Shown here in pieces: positions 18,053 through 27,767 of a stretch of DNA of 64,000 nucleotides; position 1 is the first letter of the stretch; each line of letters begins with the position of its first letter. The notes beneath the pieces were generated by a model, which was not told where the DNA came from, did no database searches, and saw only the letters and a list, made by a program, of their open reading frames with translations. A program made the translations under genes and the position numbers. This stretch comes from JANQOZ01 sp045106555 (GTDB taxonomy: Bacteria; Pseudomonadota; Gammaproteobacteria; Xanthomonadales; SZUA-38), in NCBI GenBank assembly GCA_045106555.1, contig JBGCET010000003.1, positions 1 through 64,000 on the forward strand. Direction: 5' to 3'.

Positions 18053-18076
18053 ACCCTGCCCGTGGGCCGGCAGGGT
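18053..18076. terminator. Perfect 8-bp hairpin between two minus-strand genes
   Basis: ACCCTGCC at 18053-18060 pairs exactly with GGCAGGGT at 18069-18076 across an 8-base loop, about 50 bases past the stop of the two-component gene. The minus-strand sequence beyond it has only TTT, so it may be a weak or Rho-assisted terminator, or a transcript-stabilising hairpin. The rest of 17952-18126 shows nothing else recognisable. Confidence 0.4.
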
Positions 18077-18126
18077 ATGTGTTTGCGTATTGCCGCCAGA
18101 ATCTGGCGTAAAAAACCAAATGCCAG

Positions 18127-21100
18127 CTAGCCATCATTGGATTGGCTGTATTGGGCTGGCGTAACGTCAAAGCGTTCCTTAAATCTGCGCGAAAAGTACG
18201 ACACGCTGTTAAATCCCACCGTCATAGCAACCTGACTGACATTGCCGGCTTTGGCTTTTAGAAGACTGGCGGCCCGCTGAAGTCGTTGCTCACGCAAATA
18301 GTCTTCCGGTGACGCGTCGGTTTCTTTTTTCAGCTGCCGGTAAAGGGTCGTTCGATCCATATGCAGTGCTTGGGCCCAGTCTTTGGGGCCGAAATCGCCA
18401 TCACCCAGATGCTGATCCAGCACCTCGTGAGCGCGGGTCATGAAGGCCGACCGTTGGGGTTGCCTGTCAGCCTGCACATGGTCACGCAGGCGCTTGCGGG
18501 AACTGATCAGCCCGGCCACTCGAGTAGCCAGTTCGGCGGTATCAAACGGTTTGCCCAGGTAGTCATCCGCGCCTTGCTCAAGGCCGCTTACCGTGTCGCG
18601 TTTGGTGATTTTGGCGCTAAGAAGAAGGATGGGGATAAACAGCGTGTTGGGATCAGATTTTAAGGCCCGGGTCATTGCCAGGCCGTCCATCACCGGCATC
18701 ATCACGTCACTGACGATCACGTCAGGCGTTTCTGCACGCGCCATGGCCAGCCCCTGTTCGCCGTTTTCTGCCTGCAATATTCGGTAGTTGGCACTCAGGC
18801 GCATGCTTAAGAAGCCGCGCAGCTCCTGATTGTCATCGACCAGCAAAATAGTGGGAATGTCGTCGCCATGATAATTCGGCAACGCTTGCTGTGAGACTTG
18901 GGCCGGCCCAGGCTCCTGCCGTAGTTCTGGCAATTCCTGCGGTATCACCACCTGAAAACGGGCGCCGCCGCCCGGGTTGTTGCTGACCGACACCTGCCCC
19001 TGGTGAAGCTCAATCAGATCTTTGACCAATGCCAGCCCAATGCCGGTGCCCGGTTCGCTGGCGCTGGTTTGATCGCCCTGGTAATAACGATCGAAAATCC
19101 GCGGCAAATCTTCCTCGCCAATGCCCGGGCCCTGATCAGATACCGTCAAAATAACCCTCTGCACATCGTCGTGTGTGTCTCCGCTGTTGCCGCCGGTCAA
19201 CGTCACCGCGATCGTGCTGCCCTTGGGGCTGAATTTCATCGCGTTGGACATGAGGTTCCGGATCACCTGCTGGAAATGGCCCGGATCGTAGTCGGCGATA
19301 ACGGGGTCCTCGATTCCCTGGGTAGAAAGCGTTACCTCCTGCGTTTCTGCCTGGTTAACGAAGGTCAGTACACCCTCTCGGATTAGGGTTGCCAAATTAT
19401 CCTGGGCAATGGACACCGGCATCTCGCCGGACTCGAGGCGTTTTAGATCCAGAATTTGGCCGATCAGCCCTTGTAGCGTGTGGGTGTTACGCAGCGCCAT
19501 GGCCACATGTTGGCGGGCCTCCTGGCCCAGCTCTCCGGCGCGGCCGCTCGCCAGTTCTTCCAGGGGTCCGCGGGCCAGGGTCAGCGGGGTTCGAAATTCG
19601 TGGGAGACGTTCGCAAAAAATCGCGATTGGGCTTCATTGAGAGCCTTGAGTTCCAGAGCCTGCTGGCGCACTTCGTGAGTCCGCTGCGCCACCTCGGTTT
19701 CCAGTTCCTGCTGACGGGCCAGGAGTACGGCTTGACGTCTTCGCTGGCCCAGCCAGCCCGCCAACCAGAGCAGAGTGAGGGCAGCCAGGCCATAAGCAGC
19801 CAGCGCCGGTGGGGACAGATAGCCAGGTGGCCGAACAACAAACGCCAGCGGCTTTGACCGAAAAACCTCGCCTTCGACATTGCGAGCCTCAACTTCAAAC
19901 TGATATTGACCACCCGATAGGTTCGTGTAATCCCGGCGAGTCTCTCGACTCCAGGGACTGAAGTTGTCCTCCAACCCTGTGAGTCTTACCCGGTATTCAT
20001 TGCGCTCCGATTGCCGGTAGCTGGCCAGCGCAAAGGAGAAACGCAAAGCGTCGCTGCGATAGGATAGGGGGTCTGCCAGAGGTTGCGCTCCTGACCCGGA
20101 GAGGAGCACGTCTTGGGTGTCGGTATATGCCATCTGGCGGACATGAACCTGACTGGCCGGTTGAGGCTTTGCCGTCATTTCATCCGGTGCTACTCGCAAA
20201 AGCTGAGGCAATCGTGACATCCAAATCTGGTCTCGCAGAAGCGCAAAAAAACCGGTAAACCCTGTGGCCAAGCCTTTGAGAACCTGGCCCTCCCATTGCA
20301 AACCCTTGTCTTCGTCGATGGTGGCGTACCAGATATCCGACACTCCGCCGATGACCCCAAGCACTTGTCCCCTGCGCAGCTCGTTGAGTCGAAAGATGTC
20401 TTTTTCCTCGCCGAGCTGAGTATTGCCAAACCATGGGTCGGGCTCGATTTTCTGACCCGACTCATGGAGTCGATAGCCGCCCAGTGTGGTTCCGAATATG
20501 AGTCGGTCGCCGATCCGAAAAACATGGGCATTGCCTTCCGGAACGCCGTGCTCTGCGCTCAGGGTCTGGCGAAGCACCAGCACGTCATCCTGCCACTGCA
20601 GTCGATAAAACTGTCCGTTGCCCGATCCGGCCCAGACGCTGCCATCGTCACCCTCGGCAACCGGCCCAATGCGTTCAGTAATACCTTCCACAGAATCTTG
20701 CGCTTTCCAGCCATCAGCGCTGTTGACTAACACCCCCATGCCGGCATCAAGCTCTACAAAAAACGCTTCACGAAAGCGGGATGGGTAAAGGGCAAAGGCA
20801 TAGCTGTGGCTGAGTAATATCCCATCGCTGGTAGCGCTGCGCTGGTCAAAATCCAGCTGCATGAGCTGCACGCCGTTATGACCCGAAACCAGCACCCCCT
20901 CGTCCACACTTTTTATATCGAAGGATTCCTGAATCGGTGCGTTTAGCGAGACGGCCGTGGCCATGGGTCCATCGCCATCAACCAGCATACCGACCCCGAT
21001 CAGACCAGCGACCAGCAATTGCCCCCGATGTTCGATGAGTGCCCGCGGAGTATTAACGTTCAGATCCGCGTCATAAGCGCGCAGCGAGTTGAGCAGTTCC

Positions 21101-22083
21101 ACCCGCGCGATGGCGGCGTCTTGAGCAAGCCATAGCCCGCCCTCGTGATCCACCGTCATACCGGTGGTGGTGTTTTGCAACAGGCCGGCATCACGGTTGA
21201 TCCACTCGGCAAGCTCGCCATCAGAGTTAAGGCGAAATACGCCGTTGTTTATGGTGCTAACTAGGACGGACCCATCGTCCAACGCCAAACCGCGATAGGG
21301 CCAGGCATCCCGCAGGTTTTCATCGTTGTTAAACCGTTGGGCCGGGCCGTCGCTGAGCAGATAGATGCCGTCATCAAAGGTGCCCATGATGATGCGATTA
21401 TCTGTGTAGGGAAGAAAAAAGGTGCCTTTGCTGCCCTGGGGCCATCGAAAGGTGGTTAAGGGATCGGGAATGTTTTGGGGCAACCCGGTCAGATCATAGA
21501 GCCGGTCTTTGGAAAACACCAGATAACGGTTGTTGTGCACAAAGGTGATGCTGAGCGGGCCGTCCCATCGGTCAAGCGTAGTGAGCGCACCGCCGCTCCA
21601 GCGATAAGCGCGGTCGATGGTGTTGAAGTACACGTCTTCATCCACAAAATGCACGTGGCGGGTTTCACCAAAATTTTGCTCTTCTAACGGCAGTTCATCG
21701 CTAATAGAGTGATAGATGAGTTCTCCACGGCTGTCCCGCTGGTAGTAGCCAAAATCGCTGGGGGAGGCTACCCAGATTCGGCCCTGGGCATCAATTTTCA
21801 GATCTCTGATTCGGCCATCGTTGCGGGTCTTGATGGTGCGCCAAGTGGCGCCATCAAACACCAGCAGGCTGGAGCCATTGCCGACATAGATCAGGCCGTC
21901 GTCACCCTGCTCGATCACCCAGTTTTGTGAGTTGCCCTGATACTGTTCGATGCCCCAGTTCTGCAGCTGGGGCTTGCCGTTGGGAATTTGTGCCAACGAC
22001 GGCCCGGCAAGCAGCATAAGCAGGCCCAAGCAGAGACCGAAAAAACGCTGGGCGCAGCAGTGTTCATTTTTAAAATCAGTCAC
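18127..22083 (-). CDS. Hybrid two-component system: propeller sensor, histidine kinase, receiver, AraC HTH
   Basis: The 1318-residue single-chain system starts with a signal peptide (FFGLCLGLLMLLAGPSLA). It has periplasmic Reg_prop repeats, a Y_Y_Y domain (EYRVRLTGLEDNFSPW...LSGGQYQFEVEARN) and one membrane helix (LAAYGLAALTLLWLAGWLG). The HisKA site is H828 (NVSHEFRTPLT). HATPase motifs follow (NLMSNAMKFSPKG, DQGPGIG, GTGIGLALVKDL), then a receiver with phospho-acceptor D1126 (VIVSDVMMP) and a C-terminal AraC-type helix-turn-helix (VAMTVGFNSVSYFSRRFKERF). This is the architecture of Bacteroides HTCS regulators, which sense oligosaccharides and activate nearby genes. It is divergent from the giant exported protein at 22188 across a 104-base gap holding a conserved repeat element, the probable target of its AraC domain. 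Confidence 0.93.
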   Translation of the reverse strand: MTDFKNEHCCAQRFFGLCLGLLMLLAGPSLAQIPNGKPQLQNWGIEQYQGNSQNWVIEQGDDGLIYVGNGSSLLVFDGATWRTIKTRNDGRIRDLKIDAQGRIWVASPSDFGYYQRDSRGELIYHSISDELPLEEQNFGETRHVHFVDEDVYFNTIDRAYRWSGGALTTLDRWDGPLSITFVHNNRYLVFSKDRLYDLTGLPQNIPDPLTTFRWPQGSKGTFFLPYTDNRIIMGTFDDGIYLLSDGPAQRFNNDENLRDAWPYRGLALDDGSVLVSTINNGVFRLNSDGELAEWINRDAGLLQNTTTGMTVDHEGGLWLAQDAAIARVELLNSLRAYDADLNVNTPRALIEHRGQLLVAGLIGVGMLVDGDGPMATAVSLNAPIQESFDIKSVDEGVLVSGHNGVQLMQLDFDQRSATSDGILLSHSYAFALYPSRFREAFFVELDAGMGVLVNSADGWKAQDSVEGITERIGPVAEGDDGSVWAGSGNGQFYRLQWQDDVLVLRQTLSAEHGVPEGNAHVFRIGDRLIFGTTLGGYRLHESGQKIEPDPWFGNTQLGEEKDIFRLNELRRGQVLGVIGGVSDIWYATIDEDKGLQWEGQVLKGLATGFTGFFALLRDQIWMSRLPQLLRVAPDEMTAKPQPASQVHVRQMAYTDTQDVLLSGSGAQPLADPLSYRSDALRFSFALASYRQSERNEYRVRLTGLEDNFSPWSRETRRDYTNLSGGQYQFEVEARNVEGEVFRSKPLAFVVRPPGYLSPPALAAYGLAALTLLWLAGWLGQRRRQAVLLARQQELETEVAQRTHEVRQQALELKALNEAQSRFFANVSHEFRTPLTLARGPLEELASGRAGELGQEARQHVAMALRNTHTLQGLIGQILDLKRLESGEMPVSIAQDNLATLIREGVLTFVNQAETQEVTLSTQGIEDPVIADYDPGHFQQVIRNLMSNAMKFSPKGSTIAVTLTGGNSGDTHDDVQRVILTVSDQGPGIGEEDLPRIFDRYYQGDQTSASEPGTGIGLALVKDLIELHQGQVSVSNNPGGGARFQVVIPQELPELRQEPGPAQVSQQALPNYHGDDIPTILLVDDNQELRGFLSMRLSANYRILQAENGEQGLAMARAETPDVIVSDVMMPVMDGLAMTRALKSDPNTLFIPILLLSAKITKRDTVSGLEQGADDYLGKPFDTAELATRVAGLISSRKRLRDHVQADRQPQRSAFMTRAHEVLDQHLGDGDFGPKDWAQALHMDRTTLYRQLKKETDASPEDYLREQRLQRAASLLKAKAGNVSQVAMTVGFNSVSYFSRRFKERFDVTPAQYSQSNDG

Positions 22084-22096
22084 TTAAATCTTCTTC

Positions 22097-22124
22097 GCAT
22101 CCACGGTGCAAGGAATTGCAACCA
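22097..22124 (+). promoter_or_regulatory. Candidate AraC-type operator, copy 1
   Basis: This 28-base element matches 33550-33577 at 26 of 28 positions (GCATCCACGGTGCAAGGA, two variable bases, then TGCAACCA). TGCAA units lie at 22107 and 22117 and a CGCAT unit at 22096, so the units recur every 10-11 bases on one helix face, as AraC-family direct repeats do. It ends 63 bases before the ATG at 22188 and begins 13 bases from the divergent hybrid two-component gene, so that regulator may also control itself. Confidence 0.65.
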
Positions 22125-22187
22125 ACCTCCATTACCCGGTGGGGGTTGTTCGTACACACTTCTAGCCAGTCAAGATGAGGGACCATC

Positions 22188-25100
22188 ATGAGTGTTATTG
22201 TAAACGTCCTACTGGCGTTGGCACTGGCTTTTTGGGCAAGCGGCGTTAGCGCTGTTACTGAGGTCATTACCAGCAAATCCCGATTTCTTACCCTGACAGG
22301 TGCGGTTGAAGTCAGTGACAGCTACCCAGAGGGCAATCTGGGCGCGGTAGCGTTTGAATCCGGTAGCGTGACGTTTACCCCCGTTTCTGGCTCGGGGTTG
22401 TTTTTTTCGGACTGGACGCCGCTGTTTCCCGGCAATGATTTGGCCCTCAATGGTTCGACCAATCTCAATCTGGATTTGGCGTTTGCCACCGCGGCAGTCG
22501 GATTTGATCTTGCAGATTCCGGCACCAACTCTACCTTTACTGTGCGCCTGCGCCGCGATGGCGTGACTTTGGCTTCGGTACAGGTCAACACCGGCTCCGC
22601 CACCCGGTTCGTTGGCATCTGGAGTGACCAATCGTTCACCCAGGTGGAAATTCGAGAAGACTCCGGAGGGGCGGAAAATGAATTCTTCGGGACTATTTAT
22701 GCCGGCGGCTTCAAAAACCGTGACATCAGCTCCAACGTCCCCGCGCTGGTCTGTCAGTTCCCATTGCTTGCGGCACACAATTTTGCCTTAGGTGCTTCAT
22801 TGGTGGCGCCACCGCCATTGGATCTAGGATTTGGATTAGGTGCCCACAGCGCCAACCTGACGCTGAAGTTTTGTCTGCCGTTTGCGTTAGCGCCGCCGGA
22901 CATCATCACCTACGCCGACGATCCGTTTAACGCCGACCCTGATAGCCCCGAGGCGTGCTTCAAAACCTTTGACCACAAACGGGTGCACTCTCAGTTCACC
23001 AATGTGCTGGGCATTCCCGTGCAGTATGACTACGACTGGGGCGAGCTGGGCACACCTCAGGTTGTGCATCAAAACTCCGACGTTGAGGTCTACATGCTGC
23101 GCGGCAAACGCCCGCCGTTTGCGGACGATGCCAGCCTGGCGGCGTTTCTCGGTGACGAGTTTGCCACCGACGGTATCTACTCAGACTGTGATGGCGTAAA
23201 AGAGGTTAGCAACACAGGCCACCTCTGCCCCTATTCCAGCCAGCGGGCACTCACCCATGGCGTGGGACGAGGTAATAACACTTACCGTTTTGACGTCAAT
23301 ATGGGGCTGTTGGATTTTGTGTTTGTGCCGGTGCCCAAGTTTCCCCAAGGCACCAAAAATCCGGCGGTAAAGCAGTTTGCCCTGGAGGTGCTGGTGGAAG
23401 TCACCCAGATTGTCTGGGACATCGCCCTGGGTGGCTGGCGGTTTGGTAATTTTGTCGATCGCAACCAGGTGGTCGCGGTGTACGACGTAACCCCGCCGGA
23501 GATTAAAAAAGCCCTCGGCGATTTTAACGGCGACGGACAAACCAACGCCGCGGATCAGTCGTTCATTGACAACGTGGTGATTGAAGCCGATGAAATCGGC
23601 GGCGTCTCCGCCTCACGGTTTCGCAGCTTCTTGCGCAGCATGTATTCAACCTCCGATGCCTGCGGCAGGTCGGTAACGTTTTTTGAGCAGTTCCCCAACG
23701 ATGAGCTGAAGGTGTTCTGGCCGGTGACCACCACCGCCCAGGACACGTCCTTTGTGGTGACCTGGAAAGCTCAGGACCCCGGGCCCAATGTACAAGGGCT
23801 GCGCAATGAGTCGACCACCACCCAACGGGTTACCGTTGTGGATACCCGGCCGCCAGAAATTCAACCGCCGATGGACATCGTTGAGTTAACCAGCGACACC
23901 CAGGTGACTCTGGACCTGGGCCAACCTCTGGTGTTTGACCTGGTGGACCTAAATCCAGTGATCACCAACGACGCTCAGTTTCCCCTGTCTCCCGGGATTC
24001 ACACCATTACCTGGACCGCCATCGACGCCTCGGGCAACTCGGCAAGCGCTCTGCAGCGGGTCAATATCAAAAACAGCAACCTTGAACCAAGCGCCCTTTC
24101 CCAAAGCGGTGCTCAGCGCTTGAACGCGGTGTCCTTTGAGCCGATGGATGTGCGTATTGAGGGCAGCGACCCAGACAGCGATCCGCTGAACTTCTTTATT
24201 GAGGACTATCCCCAAGACGGCTTTTTTGTTGCGCCGCTGTACCCATTTTTTATCGAAGACTACCGTTTGGAAGCCAGTTTCAGTGACGCCGACGTGGTGC
24301 AATTTTGCGCGGACCGACCCGGCGGCAGTGACTTTTTGCACCTGCCGGTGATTCGCAGCCCGATCTATTTCTCGGTGCTAGATGACGGCACTACGTATGT
24401 GCTGGACGTGGGCTATGTGCAGTGTCGCGAGAGTTTGAGCCTGCCGCCCAGCTTTAGCGAACGCATCGCCGTATTTGATGCCACCGGCGCCTTTGTGGCC
24501 GGTCAAGACACCAATGGCATTCCCGATGATTTTTACATCGATATTCGTACTGACCGGGTCTACACCACCAGTGGGGAGCTGAGTAATGGTTTTATCAACA
24601 TGCGCGACGCCGATCTTAACCGGATTCAAAACTACAACCTGTTCAGCATGCGCGACCGCAACAATCGATCGGTGAATATACCGTTTGCCGAGGCCGCCAT
24701 CGCCGATACTCAGGGCATTCTCTATGTGCTGAGCGAGCGCGGGGACGTACACGCGGTGCGGGCGGACCTTGATCCAAACGGCGACACGATCCGGCCTGAA
24801 TATCTGGGTCTGGTATTGGATACCCGTAACCAGGGCACCAATTTTGACATGGCCATTGATACCGAGGACAACCTGTTTGTATCCATGGGCAACCGGGTGT
24901 ACAAAATCCCCCGGGCTTTTGCCCAGGACGATGGCTACTTTGCCTTTAGCAGCGAGATTCGCTGGATGGGTAAATGTACTGCGGATCGCGCCCCCGGTGA
25001 CCAGGCCGTGTGCGACCTGACGAACGAGCGCTCGCTGGGGTATTCCTGCACCGACGAATGGTGTGATGTTGGGCGCGGCGATCAGCCGGGTCAGTTTGAC

Positions 25101-27668
25101 GACCCCCGGGGAATCGCCATCGATCCCAACAACAATCTTTACGTCACCGACTTTCAGAATTTCCGGGTGCAGCGGTTTACCCCGGACGGTTTTTTCGCCG
25201 GCCAGGCAGAGTCGGAGTGTGACGGCAATTGTTTTGTGATTGGCGATTTTGGCCGGCCCAACGACATCGCGGTGAACTCCGACCACTTTTTTATCCTCGA
25301 CACCAATACCGATTTGCTGCATATCTCCCAAACCTCGCCGTTTAAGGAAATTGGCGACGACTATGCAGTGTTGGAATACTCGTCCAACAACGACTTTGCC
25401 TGCCTGCTAAGCGCCGATTGCGTGGATACCTTTACCTTCAGCGTGTCCGACGGCGTGCGCGACCCGGATACGGGCCAGATGCAGCGCAGCGCGCCGGCGC
25501 TGGTAGAAATTGAAGTGGCAAGAAATTTTCGCCCGCCGTTTGCCACCAGCGGCATTATTGTGGAGGTTCGCGAAGACACGCCAACGATCATTACTCTGGA
25601 TGGGTCCGATCCCGATCCTCTGGATATGCTGACGTTCGCGGTCAGTCAAATGCCTCAGCACGGCAGTCTAAGTTTGGTCGGCAACCAGGCGACGTACACC
25701 CCGGATCAAGACTACGTAGGTGAAGATGGGTTCAGTTTCACCGCCAGCGACGGGGTCGACACCTCCGCCCCGGAAGTGCTTTCGATCATCGTTGAGAACG
25801 AAAATGACCCAGCGGTGGTGACCTTCGATGATGCAGTGATTACCGCCGCGCGAGGGTTTGATACCGCGTTTGAAGGAACCCTCACCGACCCGGACGCCGA
25901 AGACCGCCACAGTTTGTTAGTGCGCTGGAACGACGGCAGCGCCGATGAGCCGGAAGGAGATATCTCCATGATGGGTAACATCAGCGGCCCGCTGCTCATG
26001 GAGCGCAGCACCGGTGACGGCTCCATTCGAGCTAACCATGTTTTTGATAACGCAGGAAATTTCACCGTGGAGTTTTGTGTGACCGATCAGGTGACCGGAG
26101 AGAATAAAACCCCCACCGCGAACTCCCTGACCCTGTGTTCACCCATCGAGGTATCCGTAGAAGACCTGCTGGACCTATCGTTGGCGTTGGAAGGCCCCGA
26201 CGTGCTGGTGCGCGGGCAATCGAGCAACTACGTGATCACCTTAACCAACGAGCAACCGGCCAGTGGCGCGGGGCTTACTGCAACGGGCATTACCGCAGTG
26301 ATCGATGTTGACCCAATCTTGCTCAGCTCCCCGCCATCCGGCTGCAACGCAGCAGGTAATCGATTTTCCTGCTCGTTTAATGATCTGGCGCCTGGCGACA
26401 GCCAAAGCATCACGGTGCCCATCATCGTTCCGGCAGACCCAGGTACTCAGGCAGGCGTGGTGACCGAGGTCGATGTTGCCGTAGATCAACCTGACCGTAA
26501 GCAGGCCAACAAGCTGGTCGTTACCACGCCGTTGGCCTTCGATGCTGACCTGGTGATTGGCGGCCAGGGTGACCAGGAGCTGGTGGACGACCAAGACTTT
26601 GATTTGGGTGACGGCGTCTGCGCCGGCGGTAACACGGGCACTTGCAACCTCCGCGCCGCCGTCATGGAGGCCAATGCCTCGGCGTCCATCCAGTCCATCG
26701 CTCTGGGCAACGGGGTGTTTGCGTTGTCGGCATCGGCTGCGGTCTCGCCGGATTCTGGCTACGGCGACCTGGATGTTTTTGAAGATCTCACCATCATTGG
26801 CAATGGCCCGGAAAACACGTTTATTAATGCCGGGGGTATCGATCGGGGATTCGAAGTGTTTGCCACCCTGGTGCTGGAAGGGGTGACCCTATCCGGCGGT
26901 CTGACGAACATAGACGAGGGTCTAAACGGCGCCGGCATCCTCATTGGTAGCAACGGTCGGGTGATCCTGCGCAACGTGCGCATTACCGGTAACGATGCGG
27001 TAGGTGACGGCGGCGCAATTTATGTCGACAACAATGTAGCGGATGCGCTGGTGATAGAAAATAGCGTTATCAGTGCCAACTCCGGCGCCAATGGTGGCGG
27101 CATTTTTGTGGCCCAGGGTGGTGCTCAGCTCACGAACGTGACGCTGTCTTCCAATCGAGCCAGTGGCAGCGGGGGTGGGTTGATGGTCAATGGCGGAGCG
27201 TTGACCCAACTTAATGTGACCCTGGCCGGTAATTCGGCGGCATCTGGCGGCGGCGCCTTACTGGGTGCGGGCACCCTGGATACGACTAACTCCCTATTTG
27301 CGCGCAACATCGCCAGCGATGGACCAGACTGCCTGGCCCAGGGTGGTGCGTTGATTTCCCGTGGCGGCAATCTGGTGGAGCGCGCGGATGACTGTGCGGG
27401 TTGGAACTTCAGCAACGATAAACTCAATGTTTCGCCAGGCATTACAGAGCTCAGGGACAACGACGGTCCCACCCGCACCTACGCGCTAACAACAGCTAGC
27501 CCGGCGCTGGATGGGGGCCTATTGGTGCCTTGTCCGGCCACCGATCAACGCGGCATGCCGCGCGCCACCGATGGGATAGGAAACGGCCAGCCTGGCTGTG
27601 ACGTCGGTGCCTATGAAGCTGCAGGCGTACCGTTGCAGGAGACGATATTTGCAAACTCGTTTGAGTGA
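22188..27668 (+). CDS. Giant exported multidomain protein A (NHL, cadherin-like, CSLREA, choice-of-anchor Q, FE tail)
   Basis: The 1826-residue protein has a signal peptide (LLALALAFWASGVSA). A unique N-terminal region is followed by HYR-like repeats (about 550-630), NHL-type repeats (about 965-1005, DDPRGIAIDPNNNLYVTDF), cadherin-like/Big repeats (about 1120-1200, YTPDQDYVGEDGFSFTASDG), a PKD-like segment, a DUF11/CARDB-like domain (about 1330-1440), a CSLREA-type motif (DGVC...CNLRAAVMEANA, about 1470-1498), beta-helix rungs (about 1515-1705) and a choice-of-anchor Q-like end (PALDGG...CPATDQRG...CDVGAYE). It finishes IFANSFE. An EF-hand-like DFNGDGQTNAAD lies at about 444. GAGGG precedes the ATG. 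It is a paralogue of the protein at 33639 along most of its length. A surface or secreted binding role is likely; no catalytic motif is seen. Confidence 0.9.
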   Translation: MSVIVNVLLALALAFWASGVSAVTEVITSKSRFLTLTGAVEVSDSYPEGNLGAVAFESGSVTFTPVSGSGLFFSDWTPLFPGNDLALNGSTNLNLDLAFATAAVGFDLADSGTNSTFTVRLRRDGVTLASVQVNTGSATRFVGIWSDQSFTQVEIREDSGGAENEFFGTIYAGGFKNRDISSNVPALVCQFPLLAAHNFALGASLVAPPPLDLGFGLGAHSANLTLKFCLPFALAPPDIITYADDPFNADPDSPEACFKTFDHKRVHSQFTNVLGIPVQYDYDWGELGTPQVVHQNSDVEVYMLRGKRPPFADDASLAAFLGDEFATDGIYSDCDGVKEVSNTGHLCPYSSQRALTHGVGRGNNTYRFDVNMGLLDFVFVPVPKFPQGTKNPAVKQFALEVLVEVTQIVWDIALGGWRFGNFVDRNQVVAVYDVTPPEIKKALGDFNGDGQTNAADQSFIDNVVIEADEIGGVSASRFRSFLRSMYSTSDACGRSVTFFEQFPNDELKVFWPVTTTAQDTSFVVTWKAQDPGPNVQGLRNESTTTQRVTVVDTRPPEIQPPMDIVELTSDTQVTLDLGQPLVFDLVDLNPVITNDAQFPLSPGIHTITWTAIDASGNSASALQRVNIKNSNLEPSALSQSGAQRLNAVSFEPMDVRIEGSDPDSDPLNFFIEDYPQDGFFVAPLYPFFIEDYRLEASFSDADVVQFCADRPGGSDFLHLPVIRSPIYFSVLDDGTTYVLDVGYVQCRESLSLPPSFSERIAVFDATGAFVAGQDTNGIPDDFYIDIRTDRVYTTSGELSNGFINMRDADLNRIQNYNLFSMRDRNNRSVNIPFAEAAIADTQGILYVLSERGDVHAVRADLDPNGDTIRPEYLGLVLDTRNQGTNFDMAIDTEDNLFVSMGNRVYKIPRAFAQDDGYFAFSSEIRWMGKCTADRAPGDQAVCDLTNERSLGYSCTDEWCDVGRGDQPGQFDDPRGIAIDPNNNLYVTDFQNFRVQRFTPDGFFAGQAESECDGNCFVIGDFGRPNDIAVNSDHFFILDTNTDLLHISQTSPFKEIGDDYAVLEYSSNNDFACLLSADCVDTFTFSVSDGVRDPDTGQMQRSAPALVEIEVARNFRPPFATSGIIVEVREDTPTIITLDGSDPDPLDMLTFAVSQMPQHGSLSLVGNQATYTPDQDYVGEDGFSFTASDGVDTSAPEVLSIIVENENDPAVVTFDDAVITAARGFDTAFEGTLTDPDAEDRHSLLVRWNDGSADEPEGDISMMGNISGPLLMERSTGDGSIRANHVFDNAGNFTVEFCVTDQVTGENKTPTANSLTLCSPIEVSVEDLLDLSLALEGPDVLVRGQSSNYVITLTNEQPASGAGLTATGITAVIDVDPILLSSPPSGCNAAGNRFSCSFNDLAPGDSQSITVPIIVPADPGTQAGVVTEVDVAVDQPDRKQANKLVVTTPLAFDADLVIGGQGDQELVDDQDFDLGDGVCAGGNTGTCNLRAAVMEANASASIQSIALGNGVFALSASAAVSPDSGYGDLDVFEDLTIIGNGPENTFINAGGIDRGFEVFATLVLEGVTLSGGLTNIDEGLNGAGILIGSNGRVILRNVRITGNDAVGDGGAIYVDNNVADALVIENSVISANSGANGGGIFVAQGGAQLTNVTLSSNRASGSGGGLMVNGGALTQLNVTLAGNSAASGGGALLGAGTLDTTNSLFARNIASDGPDCLAQGGALISRGGNLVERADDCAGWNFSNDKLNVSPGITELRDNDGPTRTYALTTASPALDGGLLVPCPATDQRGMPRATDGIGNGQPGCDVGAYEAAGVPLQETIFANSFE

Positions 27669-27703
27669 CCCCGCGTGCTGCCGACGGGTATGTGTCTTTA
27701 GTT

Positions 27704-27721
27704 TATCTTGACATAAAGATA
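27704..27721 (+). promoter_or_regulatory. MarR-type palindromic operator, upstream copy
   Basis: TATCTTGACATAAAGATA is an imperfect palindrome (arms TATCTT/AAGATA) of the TATCTTGA-n-TCAAGATA type bound by many MarR regulators. A second copy in mirror form lies 30 bases downstream. Both sit between the giant protein's stop and the hydrolase start, and a MarR gene follows the hydrolase. Confidence 0.7.
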
Positions 27722-27733
27722 TGTTCGATCCAT

Positions 27734-27751
27734 TATCTTTACATCAAGATA
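27734..27751 (+). promoter_or_regulatory. MarR-type palindromic operator, downstream copy
   Basis: TATCTTTACATCAAGATA is close to the reverse complement of the copy at 27704-27721. It ends four bases before the GGAG ribosome-binding site (27756-27759) of the hydrolase, so an occupied site would block transcription or early elongation. Confidence 0.7.
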
Positions 27752-27767
27752 AATGGAGTGGCAGCTG

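Noticed and set aside
24378..25331. Long minus-strand open frame of 317 codons inside the giant protein A.
   Set aside because: It is fully antisense to a well-supported gene, lacks domain features and arises from the high-GC codon pattern.
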